From Rhizophagus clarus (Eukaryota > Glomeromycota > Glomeromycetes > Glomerales > Glomeraceae), in NCBI GenBank assembly GCA_015698045.1, contig BLAL01000324.1:22501-86500 (forward strand): a DNA stretch of 64,000 nt, written 5' to 3'. Positions within the stretch are counted from its first letter, which is position 1, and every line of letters starts with the position of its first letter. The translations under genes and the position numbers were made by a program. A model generated the notes under the pieces. It did no database searches, was not told where the DNA came from, and saw nothing but the letters and a program-made list of their open reading frames with translations. Below are positions 1 through 11,999 of the stretch, one piece after another.

Positions 1-3000
1 ACTCTCTAATAATAAATATTTTCATGATGTTAGTATCATGTGGCCGAAAGAAAACATCAATATGACTAAACTCTAAACTTTTAGAATAATAATTATAATA
101 AATTTCTTCATGAAAGTTGTTGCGTTGTAATGATTGTTCTTATGATCCATTCTCTGGATGTTAGAATGGGTTAGGACCCGCTTTGCTGCAATGTGGCAGT
201 GGTCGCAGGAGAAGGATGTGACTAATTAATTTACTGAATAATTTAATTTAATAGATCATTTTATAAAAGTTTGCATTTTTAAAAAATGGCTTACCAGCTA
301 CACCTTTTTTACGTCTGGTGGTAATAACTTTTCCTTATTGATATCATTTAAATGTGTTATAAATCATTTATTACCGATTTTATTCACTGATTAACCACTC
401 GGTCAACATAAAATAAATAGCTAAATCTTTTTTATCTGTTTTTTATCATTTATTACTGATTTTATCAAAATAAGTATCGGTTCTGTTATTGACTTTCCAC
501 TGCAAAACTCTGTTCTAATGTAACGAGTCAGGCCCAAGTTCCCCGACTCTATAGAAGAAAGCACTAGACGCGAAGCTGAAATAATGAACTCAAGTCTAAT
601 CTGTTTCAACTTTGCATTCCCGATTTCACGCTTGATCCCAGCATTCTCCTTCCTAAGTTCAGCACTATGGCAATAAGTTTTGAATTTAGCTCTCACAGAT
701 TGAATGTTTAATAATATTTTACAGACGATGTGGATTTATTCAAAATTTCGAATTAATGTCACGATCGAAGAATTGTAAAATTTGCGTAACCTGATCATGT
801 GTTGATACCCGTTATGTGTACAAAGCCAACCTGATGCTCAAAGCCAGGGAAAATATTGCGTGATTTTTTCGTGAATACCCTTTCCAAAAATTTTTCCTGA
901 ATCTATCTATCGAAGAAAGGCTCGAATTTTATCGATATAGAAAATAACATTACGCAGCTGTAATACATAGATTGCTGCACAATAATTCTATATTAATGCC
1001 TGTAGAAGTTTTTCGCTTGTCTAAACTATCTATAATACTAACACCTATCCTTTTCATTTGTCCAAATCAGATAGAAAAAATTGGTCGTCAGACGTACAAG
1101 ACTGCAGTGTCAGAAATAGATGAACATTAACCTTGGTAAAGGCCCTGCAGAAAAATTTGTTTTCTTGCATTCTGTGAAGCTTATTCGCAGCCGAAGTATT
1201 CATACCTTTCGTCCAGGCTTCAATAATTGAAAGGAATGTTGACGAGAAAATTATTAAAGTGCACTATCAGTCACTGGACAGCGCCAATCACTAATTAAAA
1301 ATTTTGTACTATGTAAATTAGCCTATCTTCATTTTGTTCGAACGGGACAAAGACTTCAACAAAATATAACTTTTTTTACAATATGTTAAAAGTGCCACGT
1401 GTGAACTTTCAAATGACACTAATTTATACCTTACTTCCTTAATTATTTTGCTATATAGGGTTTTTTTTATGATTTTTTGAACTTTAAACTGAGATCCTTC
1501 TGCCAATGTTAGTTTTTTCCAGAGAATTTTTACGTGACGGGTCAATCTTTAGTATAGTTGAGTTGTAAGATTTGGTTGGAAGTTTATATGTACGTTGTTG
1601 AGAAATAGCTGAGAAGGTGAATTCTTTATTATATAATATGCGTCAGATCCAAAAAACGTTTAATTTGCAGACACGTCTAAACTTTCACATTCAACTTTTT
1701 GATATAATTTTTATTAAAAAAATATTAATAATTTAATTTTTAAATAAATTTCTAATTACATGTTTCAGAATAATATTCACTAATTAATAACTTATATTAC
1801 TTTTCAGTATTAAGATTTTATTTTTAAACGAAAATAATAAGTTGGCGGCTGCCATATAAATCTGATATGGGAAAAGAACAAGTTTAAGTTTAAATTTGTT
1901 TTTATAGTTTGTAAAATATGCTATTTATTTGTAAATTATAGTGTTTTAACGAAAAAATAGCAACTTCAAGGAGGGATCTTTCTAACTTGTCATTAATAAA
2001 CAACCCTTATATCGACGCGTCAGTTAGAACTTGGAGAGTTTACATAGTTTACATGTGACGAAAGAACAGAAATTTGATCGACAAGTAATTACAGTAGTCT
2101 GACTTTTTGACGATACATCATCACACAGGGTTACTGCGGCAAATCTATCGTTCTTATACCATCAGGTGTTATTTTCTTATACCATCAAGCGTTCTTGACA
2201 AGTAAATGGCATATTTTTATTAAAAACTTTAACACTTTCATATATTTTTTTTCTTTATTTTAAACAAAGATTTATTGCTTTTATATAATTTGAACAAAAC
2301 TTTTACGTTTATATATATATATATTTTTTTTGTTTTAAATTTTCATATAAAACCACTTTATTATAGTTTGAATTCTAAGAGAATTCTTATACCAAGTCCC
2401 TGGGTTGCGCAGTCAAATATGGTCAATCGTACGACGTAACATTAATTCGCCTTTTTAAAAGATTTCATCGTGTTTCTGTACAGTTGACTCTAATAAATTT
2501 TCGTAATATAAGTCTTCGTTACTAAATCACTGTCAGTCTGATCTTGGCTATACATTGAGCGAGTCTAAACATTATAATTACAGTATATCTGTAAAATAGA
2601 TCTCGAGACTTAAGGAGTTGACGATTTCGGTAGTAGTCTCAAGTATGGTATCTTTATTATGATCAACTCTTCAATTGACCGGAGTGGGTTATATCAAAGG
2701 TTTCCTTAAAATTTCCAGAACGGGGGAAATCAATTCAAAAAAAATTTGAATAAAACTGATCACACCTTTGCAATTTTAATATGCGTAAGAAATGGCTGTA
2801 AGTTTTTCCCTAAATGATATATTTCTGATAAAATTTAAATAAAATTTACATATTTACACTCCTCTTTCTATTTAGAATGTCCTTTTTCTCTCTTAAAATT
2901 ATTAACTATAAAAATCTTATTTTCGTCAAAATTGCACATTTTATGTGGGACATTAACTTTATGTGGGCGAAAATCTAGTTTTAAATTTGTCAAAAGAATA

Positions 3001-3506
3001 ATATATTTTGCAGTATAATAGATTACATAAATAGATCTTTTACTTCTCGGTTATATCATACAAAATATAGGGAAGTGAGAGAATACTTGATGCCATCAAA
3101 GAGGAGCGAGACTCCTCATTTTTTTTGCTTTAGAGTGGTGCAAGTCAAACGTCGTACAGGTCAAGAACGATACTTTTGCAACATATCCTGAATATCATGA
3201 TCTTACCATGAAGAAATTTCTAGTAAAATCCAATAACTCGTGACTATCCACAATTATAAAAATTCCCCAAAAAGATGGTGAACTGATAGATCATAGATGG
3301 CGAAAGATCATTTGTAAATTACAAAATTGGCATTTTGCCACCTGAATCCGACCAAAATCAGGTTTATTTTTTTTTGTGTTGGGGTAATCACTTGGAATTC
3401 ATGTGCAAAAAAAATATTCTTCGTTAATAAAAAAATTTGTTCGTTTAATTATTGATGTCCCATTACGAGTTACGAATTGTACGTATACAAAAACTAAGAC
3501 TAAAAA
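1..3506. other. Gene-poor 5' stretch
   Basis: No supported gene. The sequence is AT-rich with many stops in all frames, and the longest open segments are short and begin at non-ATG codons. A run of alternating TA lies near 2311-2324. The last few hundred bases precede CHO2 and should hold its promoter and 5' UTR, but I see no convincing motif. Confidence 0.5.
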
Positions 3507-6500
3507 ATGTTTAACGAGAACAAAAATGGTATCAAAACTAGTGACGGTAAAGATGAGAAAGAAGACATTGTATATGGGAAAACTGCCGATGGCAGAGGTT
3601 AGTTATTATGATTGTAATTTATTTGTGTACTATAAGAAATGAAGCGTGGCTTCTTCTTAAATCATATAATTATAATACGCGTGCTTCTGAACTTCTTTAG
3701 CTGCCATTTATCTATTATAGTCTTCCAAGTCCCCCATACTGCAGACATGTTAGCCACAGTTTTTGACACTAAGGCAAAAAAATCAGCGTTTGATATTTTT
3801 ACGTTTACTGTAATCGGCTGTCAAGTCGTTCTATTTTTTGTACTTCCAGCATCTACTTCAAGATGGCTTTTTTTCCTTCTTTTCTTTTTTTGGAGATTCG
3901 CGTATAATGCTGGTTTAGGAATAATATTGAAATACCAAAGCGATGAACGCGGTGTAGTCTTGTGGGTTAAACGCAATAAGTTTTTCAATAGGAAAAAAAA
4001 TGAAAGATTATATTTATTTCTTAAAAAAGAATTGAGCACAAAAATGGGACCCGATTATAATTTTGAGGTATGGCATTTTATGTTTACTGTTTATTGTATT
4101 AAGTTTTATTGATTTATTTATTTACATTTATTTATATTTTTATATCGCTAGGCTGCTCCTTTAGAATTTAATACGTGGCTTCTTTTTCGTCAGCTCGTTG
4201 ATCTGATTCTTCTAAACGATTTTACTTCATATATTTGCTTTGCGCTTTCTAATTTTAATATCCCAGAAGGTTCTGGCGTGTTAATTAATTTACTACGATG
4301 GGCTGGTGGTCTTTTTTTACTATGGTTTAATATATGGGTCAAAACTGATGCGCATCGTGTTGTAAAAGATTTTGCGTGGTGTAAGAATATGAAATTGTTT
4401 GAAATTGCTTGAAAATGTAGTTAGGAAACAGTAATAACCGTTTAATGATATTTTTTTATTATAAATATATTTTTATAGACTGGGGGGATTTCTTTTTTCT
4501 TATAGACCAATCACTTACGTTTGATGGTGTATTTGAAATGGCGCCACACCCAATGTACTCTGTTGGATATGCGGGCTACTATGGAATTTCCCTTATGATG
4601 GCAAGTTATAAAGTATTGTTTGTAAGTTTGGCGGCACATGCAGCACAGTTTGCATTTTTAACATTCGTTGAAAATCCACGTAAGTTATAAATATATGTAA
4701 ATAGAATAATGTTGCCATATTATTGACTGATTGCGATTTTCATTATCAGACATTGAAAAGACTTATAATCCTCCCACACCACTTAATGCAAAATTATCAA
4801 AGCCAATCATAGCAGAAACACTTGAACCAACAACTTCGATAAACGGAGTTTTATCAGCTTCAAATGAAATTCAACCTACGCTCTCAAATTTATCAAACAT
4901 ATCAAATTACCATTTTCATCGCGATCTCATCGTATTTAAAAATTTTGACCTTTTACGCTCAAATGATCTTTTTGTCATTTTCATTACCATTTATGCGGCA
5001 ATTATTCCATTATCCATCGCAGGTGCTTCTAATAATGTGGTCAAATTTTTCTTGATCGCTCAGTGTTTGGCATGGCGTATTTTTCACTCTTATGTTTTAG
5101 GTGCAGTTTTGTTCTTTCAGAGTAAAAATAAGTTTTTAACTAAACATTACATTAAATTTGGCGGTAATGTTAGTGAGGCATTTTCAAACTGGAAAAGGTG
5201 CGTTTTTAATACGTCATTGACTTCGTAATTTTTTTTTTCATGCTTATAATAAATAACAAGAGATTAATCGTAAGCAAAATCTTTTAATTATTAGTATTTA
5301 TAATCTTTCGTTATGTATGACTTACGTAACTTTTCTTGCCGCTGCGTGGAAAATGTATTATTTCCCGGAAGATTGGACTTATGGCATGGTATTATTGCGT
5401 CATACTTTGGGCGTGCTTCTTATTGCTTTACACATTTGGACATCTGTTTCAGTATTTGAAGTATTGGGTGATTTTGGCTGGTTTTACGGTGACTTCTTCC
5501 TCGATGATCATCCCACAACATTATATTACACTGGAATATATAGGTTCCTTAATAATCCAGAAAAACTTATTGGTCATGCTGCTTTCTGGGGAATAACTTT
5601 AATAGCAAACAGTTGGCTTATTTTTTGTCTTGCGTTATTTGCCCAAATTTCAAATTTCTTATTTTTACGTTATGTTGAAAGTCCACATATGCGAAAATTA
5701 TATGGTGATAAAATTCGTAAGGACGCTGGCGTAACAAAGACTATCAAACGCGTCAAAATTATCCCTGTCAAGGTTAAAGAAGAAGTTTCTAAAATTCAAG
5801 AAGCACCAGAATTTCAAGTGGTCAAACGTGTTGTCAAAGAAGTAGCTGAAACGGTTGAAAAGGTTGTCGAGGAGACAGCCGAAGTCGTAGGAGAAATTGT
5901 TGAAGCTGCGAGACCCAGATTACAAGGCGTAGTTTTTGAGACTCGAAGTTTGTTAAAAAACTCAACTAGCGCGTTCATAGTTATAATTAGGTATGTGATG
6001 TTATATTTTTCATTATATCTATTCTATACAGTTACTAAATTTTTCTTATTATGTTTGATTTAGGCGAGTTACTGAAAATATAGATTGTCAAGATTTTAAG
6101 CAATATTCACTCTCTCTGGTTCTTCCTTCAAATGATTTGCATAATTCATCATTAAATAGCATGGCTTCACCAAACAATGATAATAATGAGACCCGTAGTG
6201 ACGTGAATCCCATTACATTTGAATTGGGTTCCCCAATATGTGTCAAATGGACTGCACCAAAAAATCGTTCGCGTTTAGATTGGATTGGTATATATAAGGT
6301 TACTGAAAACTCGTCAAAGAGGGTGACCAGTGTATCAAGTAAAGGACGTTATGTTTATGTAACACCAGATGATGATGATTCTGATGCAGGTTCCAATTCA
6401 AAGAACATTGATAATAGTGATCAGGTGGAAACTGGTGACGTATGCTTTAAAGGAGATCATTTACCGTGGGAAGCAGGAACATACGAATTTAGGTACCATC

Positions 6501-7096
6501 ATGACAATAAACATGGTGTCATGACCGTATCACAACCTTTCGAAATCACAGGTATTTTTTCACCTCCTTTTTTGTGTATTTTTTCATGTTTATAACTCGA
6601 ATTAAAGGGTTAGCCTAAATTTTTTAATATCACAAATACACTATTTAGTTAATGCACCCAAATGTGTGCTTGATCTTCCAACGATTGGACAAACTGTTCT
6701 CACATTAGTACAGAGAGCACTTGACTCAAATCCTGCCTTAATTCCATATACTACTAGCGATGATTATGTATTGATGAAGGAAGTTCATGCTAAGCGGATT
6801 GTTTACGGAATTAAAATGATGTTTGGTATAGATTTCGCTTGGGAAGTTGTTGCGGTTGATGGAAACGTTAGAAGATTGGCCCGAAGAGTATGTATTGTTA
6901 GTTATAAACAATAAATTATTAATGCGTAATAACTAACATATGATCTCTATTAAAGATCTATGAAGCACGTCAAGCTTTAGCTATAATTGTTTCTTCACCT
7001 CAACGTACAGAACCTTGGTCCGGTATTAATCCACAAACATCAACATTATCTCCAGATTTTAACATTAATAGTAACAAACTTACATACACTTCTTGA
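3507..7096 (+). CDS. CHO2: Phosphatidylethanolamine N-methyltransferase (Cho2 type), 9 exons, 959 aa
   Basis: Likely catalyses the first S-adenosylmethionine-dependent methylation of phosphatidylethanolamine in the ER membrane on the route to phosphatidylcholine. Exons: 3507-3597, 3721-4067, 4152-4380, 4479-4679, 4750-5197, 5295-5990, 6064-6551, 6649-6887, 6956-7096; they total 2880 nt and stay in phase. The N-terminus has the Cho2-like [14 protein letters not shown] segment. Two methyltransferase/membrane modules follow, marked by AWYWGDFFF and [10 protein letters not shown] (about 220-253) and by [14 protein letters not shown] (about 525-538), with many hydrophobic helices. The soluble C-terminal part contains the [16 protein letters not shown] segment and ends near [15 protein letters not shown], both typical of fungal Cho2. 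The length matches the family (about 870-970 aa). ATG 3507 is the first in-frame start after a stop at 3501. All introns are short (68-123 nt) GT-AG. The macro-domain gene starts 254 bp downstream on the same strand. Confidence 0.93.
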
Positions 7097-7350
7097 GTTA
7101 TATAAGTAACAAATTGCAAAACAACAATTATAACGCTTGGAGATGATTTATATAGAACTATTATATTATAATTGTACGGGTTTCATATTAATTTATATAT
7201 ACACTTGTTAAAAAATTAATTATGTACATTATATATTAGTATTGCATCCCCTCATAAATTCTTTATAAATTTAATAAAATATCGAACGTATTTCTTATTA
7301 AACATGAAATGCCGAAATACCCGTGAAATTCCGAGAAATTATCGGAATCA

Positions 7351-10173
7351 ATGTTCCATTTGGTCCATTTTGACTCGAATGTGGAAGATATGATTCATCA
7401 AACTATTTATTCAACATCGAATGGTTTATTGAAGCGCCGATTTTATTTTCAAATTCAATCAAGTTTTAGTTCAATGTCGAGACGAAGGACACATATCGAA
7501 TTGGAAGAAATTCCCAACTTGAAGCAAGCTTATGAAGAAAGAATATTTTCACCGCGTAATTTAAAAAGGGCGGCAACACGTAAGGAAATCAATTTATATA
7601 ATTTCCTTTAACCTCGCACACACTCGTGTTGGTTAGGTTTCCTTACAATATATATAAAGATATTTATTTTATTTAAACCCGTTTAATATTTGAAGTTACT
7701 CGCAAATATGAACATAATGAAGAATTTAATAGGAAGATCTCTTTAATGTAAGGTTTTTTGCGTTTAAGCAACTGATTTTATTTATTTTTATGTTATAACC
7801 TACTTATTTATGCTCTTAAAGTCAAGCAGATATCACGAAATTGAAGATTGATGCCATAGGTTTGTTTTTACGCGATACTAGACAATTTCACAACAATTTT
7901 TATTATGTTTTTACTAACCTTATTTTACGTATTATTAAGTTAATGCTGCGAATGAAACACTCTTGGGAGGTGGAGGAGGTAAATTATTTTATTAAATTTT
8001 ATTTTCCAATGGATTTCTATTTGTTTAATTTATTAATTTATTTTTTTTTCCTTTGTGTATTAGTTGATGGAGCGATTCACAGGTAAATAATTCTAAATGT
8101 ACCCGCTTAATATATAGTTGATTTGCTAATTTGTAATATTTTAGAGCTGCGGGACCTGAGCTGAGACATGAGTGTTGGGAACTTAACGGGTGCGACACTG
8201 GGGTATGTAATTGCATTTGACTTGAATTTACTTCATATTGCAGAAAACTCGGTTTTTAATATTTTATCTACCTTGAACATGAATATTTAGGATGCCAAAA
8301 TAACGAAAGGTATATAATGGTTTATCTAATTGATTTATTTGACTTTAAATACACGATTGTTAATTTATCTTGTTGTCTTTCATTTTAGGCTATGATTTGC
8401 CATCTAAACGTACGTTAAATTGAAATCGTGGTTGAAAATAGCATTTTACACATGATTTATTTTTTTTTCCAATTTATTCTCTGTTATGTTTACTTAGATG
8501 TCATTCACACTGTCGGTCCCGTAGGAGAAAAACAACAACTACTTCGCAACGCTTACGAACGATCTATGCAAGTTATGTGTGAAAATAATCTAAAAAGTGT
8601 AGTAAGTATAAATAATAAATTTTTTTACCATTTGTTACGTTTTATATCTTGATTAATAATTTGTTAACAATTTAGGCGTTTTCGAATATTAGTACAGGTA
8701 AGATTTTATCATACTTTTTGTCCTCATTGTAATTCATTAACATTTTTTAATGTCTTAATGATAAGGTGTTTATGGGTATCCACGTGGCAAGGCAGGACAT
8801 GTCGCTTTAGATACCATAAGAAAATGGTTGGAGAAAAGTTCGGATTACTTAGATAAGGTAACATTTGATTTTTTTTTTCTTAATTCACAATATTTTATTC
8901 TACCTCATTATCTTTCATTTTATACAAATATTAGCTTGATAGGATCATATTTTGTGTATTTGAGGACGAAAATAAGGATGTGTATGAGACTTTATTACCC
9001 ATATATTTTCCACCTCCAGCTGATATCGAAATTTATGAGAAAGAAGAAGAAAAATCGAAATCAAAAGCAAATGAAGATAAGAAAGATAGTGAAGCCGAAA
9101 AAGACAAGGATCATACGACTCTGACAACCGAACAAGTCAGTAATAAAGAGATAATAGATATCAATAATAAGAAGGTTAAAGAAAAGGTTGAAGAGGGGAC
9201 TCATACGACTCTGACAACTGGTCTAGTCAGTGATAAAGAGGAAAGTGCTGATAAAGGAACAAATGCTGAGAAAGGAGCAAGTGCTGATAAAGGATCAAAT
9301 GCTGATAAAGGAGCAAGTAACGATGAAGAATCAAGTAAAGATAAAGAACCAAGTAACGATGATAAAGACAAAGAACCAAGTAACGATGATAAAGATAAAG
9401 AACCAAGTAACGATGATAAAGATAAAGAACCAAGTAACGATGATAAAAATAAAGAACCAAGTAACGATGATAAAGACAAAGAACCAAGTAACGATGATAA
9501 AGACAAAGAACCAAGTAACGATGATAAAGACAAAGAACCAAGTAACGATGATAAAGATAAAGAACCAAGTAACGATGATAAAGATAAAGAACCAAGTAAC
9601 GATGAAAAGTCAAGTAATGATAAAGAACAAAATAATAATAAAGAGTCTAGAGAAAATGTTGGAGAGAAGATTGAGCCTGAAAAAAAGGATGACAGTCAAG
9701 ATAATAATAATTCAACTGATCCAGGTGAGAATGGCGAACCTGATACTGATATGGCAAGGGCGGATGTGGAAGACCCAGATACTGAAATGCCAGATGCAGA
9801 AACAGAAACGGACAAGAATAAGACGTCCGATGATGGAATGTCAATAAATGAACAAAATTCTAAGAAACGGCCGCATGATAGTGTGGAAACAGAACAACCC
9901 AATAAAGGTCAGGACAATATAACTAATGGTACTACTACGGAGAATGCAGGACAACAAGTTATGGAAGAGAATATACAAGATGGTGATGTAGTTATGGGGA
10001 ATACAGAGAATACAGGACAAGATTTTAAAAGCACTGATGTGTTTAGTACGGTTGTCAATCCTCCAGGTCAGAATAAACCAAATCAGGAAACTAATACAGA
10101 TGAGGATATAAAAGAAATTGAAGCTGAACAAACAGATAATACTTCTTTAAAATCTAATAATTCTAAAATCTGA
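7351..10173 (+). CDS. Macro-domain (MacroD/YmdB type) ADP-ribose hydrolase-like protein with long acidic repeat tail, 643 aa
   Basis: Rebuilt exons: 7351-7579, 7696-7747, 7822-7859, 7940-7978, 8064-8082, 8145-8202, 8291-8309, 8389-8409, 8498-8601, 8676-8697, 8766-8857, 8935-10173; total 1932 nt, in phase. Residues about 94-230 form a macro domain: ADITKLKIDAI, then NAAN (108-111), GGGGVDGAIHRAAGPEL (116-132), NGCDTGDAKITKGYDLP, HVIHTVGP (159-166) and the loop STGVYGYP (199-206). The Asn of NAAN and the Asp of GVDGAIH are the positions that act in MacroD-type de-ADP-ribosylation or O-acetyl-ADP-ribose deacetylation, so an active enzyme is likely (inference from family). Residues 232-643 are a disordered Asp/Glu/Lys/Asn/Ser tail encoded by one exon, with nine NDDKDKEPS-type repeats. 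Several macro-domain exons are only 19-39 nt. The first 80 residues resemble nothing I recognise. The C-terminal tail has no assigned function. Confidence 0.9.
9355..9597 (+). repeat. Coding tandem repeat, 9 x 27 bp
   Basis: Nine head-to-tail 27-bp units encode NDDKDKEPS (one unit has N for the second D). Differences between units are mostly single third-position or GAC/GAT changes, so the array is young and probably length-variable. Preceding it are weaker duplications: two HTTLTT-containing segments, then (A/N)(D/E)KG-type short repeats from about 9247. Confidence 0.95.
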
Positions 10174-10975
10174 TTCGATCAGGAGGTCTTATTCTTTCTT
10201 CTTTGTAAAAGTTTCATTTATTAATTTCAATTTTATAGTTTGCTTATATATTTAGCATTAATTTACATAACATTTTGTAGTGAAATATTTGTAGCGAATA
10301 TTGTAGGCAGTTGTAATACGATCTGTGTGGTTATTAATTTTAAAATAAAGCAAACTACTATTACTTCATCAAATAGCGTCCAATTTTAAAAATTGATTAT
10401 CATAAATAAACAAAAAAATTTAATTACCAGATCTTTAAAGGTATAAATAAGCGTAAGAAATTTTATATTTAACAATACATGGAAACACCACAGCAAAACA
10501 AGTTATGATAATTATGGTCTGAGCCCCTTGTTTTGCTGTGGACGTCCCATAATTGGTAAGGATTTTGTTTGTTCTTAATTTTGTAATAATGAGGCCAGTA
10601 TATTAGTATTTTTAAATATTTTATATGGATATCTAATGTATTAGAACAAAATCAGCATATCACTTGATCTGTACGTAAAATAGAATTTTAAAACATGTTC
10701 GTTCCATAATTATTCGCCTGCGTAGATTGTATCATTAATTAATTCAAAACTTGGTGTCGTTTTATCTTATTCAATAAAGGTTACTTTCAAAATTTTCGAA
10801 TTGTATTTCTCTTTTTATAAGTTGTAAAATACTGATAGTTTTGATTATAAAAGAAATGCCAATAAAGAAAATTTTGTGTTTTTAAAGAGTGCATCAATTA
10901 TTGAATATGATGAGCACAGATTTTTTTATTATTAAATAAATTAAAAATTAAATCTAAATAATTAATCTATACTAA
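10174..10975. other. Intergenic region between convergent genes
   Basis: This is the shared 3' flank of the macro-domain gene (plus strand) and the KCTD-like gene (minus strand). It holds AATAAA-like signals (for example near 10345) that could serve polyadenylation, and one clear inverted repeat at 10488-10541. I see no gene. Confidence 0.6.
10488..10541. repeat. Perfect 15-bp inverted repeat (hairpin)
   Basis: The arm CCACAGCAAAACAAG at 10488-10502 is the exact reverse complement of 10527-10541, separated by 24 nt. The arms are GC-richer than the surroundings. It lies about 0.3 kb past the macro-gene stop, between convergent genes, so it could act in 3'-end formation or be a foldback remnant. 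The function is unknown. Confidence 0.85.
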
Positions 10976-11999
10976 TTAGGACATACAAGAACTTCTGAGG
11001 ATTTTATCATGGTCTAAATTCCATCTAATAGTTAGCTTGATTTTGTAATATTGAACGGAACCAACCTTGTGATCATCCGTCCACGTTAATTCTGGATATT
11101 CTGTTTCCAGATATTTCTTAATTTCATTTTTATAGACTGACATTATATGATAAGCATAATGTTTTGAAGATTCAAATGCATCTGTTAAAGTATTATCCAA
11201 TCCGGCCTTTACGGTCGCTTGTCCATTATCAAGAAAACATATATCAATTTCAGCCTCGAACCCCCTGAATGAATTCTTCCTCATATAATACTCCGCTACT
11301 ATTTTTATTAAATCTTTAAAGGTGTTTACTAATTCATTTACTTTTAAAATCGCTATTTTATCAATCGTAGATGATACTGGACGTGGTATTTGAAAAAAGT
11401 CCAACTCAATTTCCATCTCTCTGGTGTCAACTTCGGCTTATTTTTAAACATAAAAAAAGTTATATTAAATTATATTACTCTGAAAAAAAAATGAATGAAT
11501 AAATACAAATACACTCACGTGGTATAATAACTTTCCCTGTTCGATAAAATTGAATGATGTATTGAAATAGTCTCCCAGAACGATCAAAAAAATATTCATT
11601 TTTATTCTTTCCCCGTGGAATTAACAATTCTTTATTTCTTTCTTTAAACATGGTTCCAAGAAACGTTTCAGGGTATGATGTAAGCGTTGAACGATACGTT
11701 TCATACTAAATAAAGATAAAACTTGTTTTACGTTAATAATTTGTTTTAAGTTTGCTTTTTATAAAAGCCAGAATATCGAATACCTTGATACCACCAACGT
11801 TTAAAGTGATAATTTCATCGTTTTCAAAATTAGGAGGATTAAGAATGTCTCTGGTTTGTGTAAGTATTTTATTTTGTGAAGTACCAATTGTATCGAAATC
11901 TTGAGAAGTTTTGAACCCTTGAGTATTAATTGTATTGAAATTATGCGAATTAATGAGTGAAGTTTTATCGAATTCTCCAGATGAATCGTCGATTTCCAT
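10976..11999 (-). CDS. KCTD-like T1/BTB domain protein, 3 exons, 287 aa
   Basis: Minus-strand exons: 11784-11999, 11519-11705, 10976-11436; total 864 nt, in phase. After about 60 polar residues comes a potassium-channel-tetramerisation-type BTB (T1) domain at about 63-145: ITLNVGGIKYETYRSTL, SYPETFLGTMF, then NEYFFDRSGRLFQYIIQFYR and EIELDFFQIP. This is the standard order of the KCTD family, whose members often act as oligomeric cullin-3 adaptors; that role is inferred here. The last 130 residues form a compact domain with no match I can name. The reading frame is open a few codons further upstream at a GTG, but the first ATG is at 11999 and an in-frame stop lies further upstream. The first intron interrupts the T1 domain right after VGGIK. 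Confidence 0.88.

Noticed and set aside
421-696. Minus-strand open stretch of 91 codons with a coiled-coil-like segment (ELRKENAGIKREIG)
   Set aside because: Starts at GTG, has no recognised domain and lies in decayed-looking DNA; at best a remnant.
3271-3360. Possible dispersed-repeat segment (TGGCGAAAGATCATTTGTAA)
   Set aside because: Seems familiar as an intergenic repeat, but no second copy or inverted ends were found in this window.
9355-9597. CRISPR-like regular repeat
   Set aside because: Units abut without spacers and encode an in-frame protein repeat in a eukaryotic gene.
9201-9613. Two antisense open frames (110 and 128 codons) across the 27-bp repeat
   Set aside because: Their Leu/Ser and Tyr/His/Leu periodicity simply mirrors the coding repeat on the plus strand.
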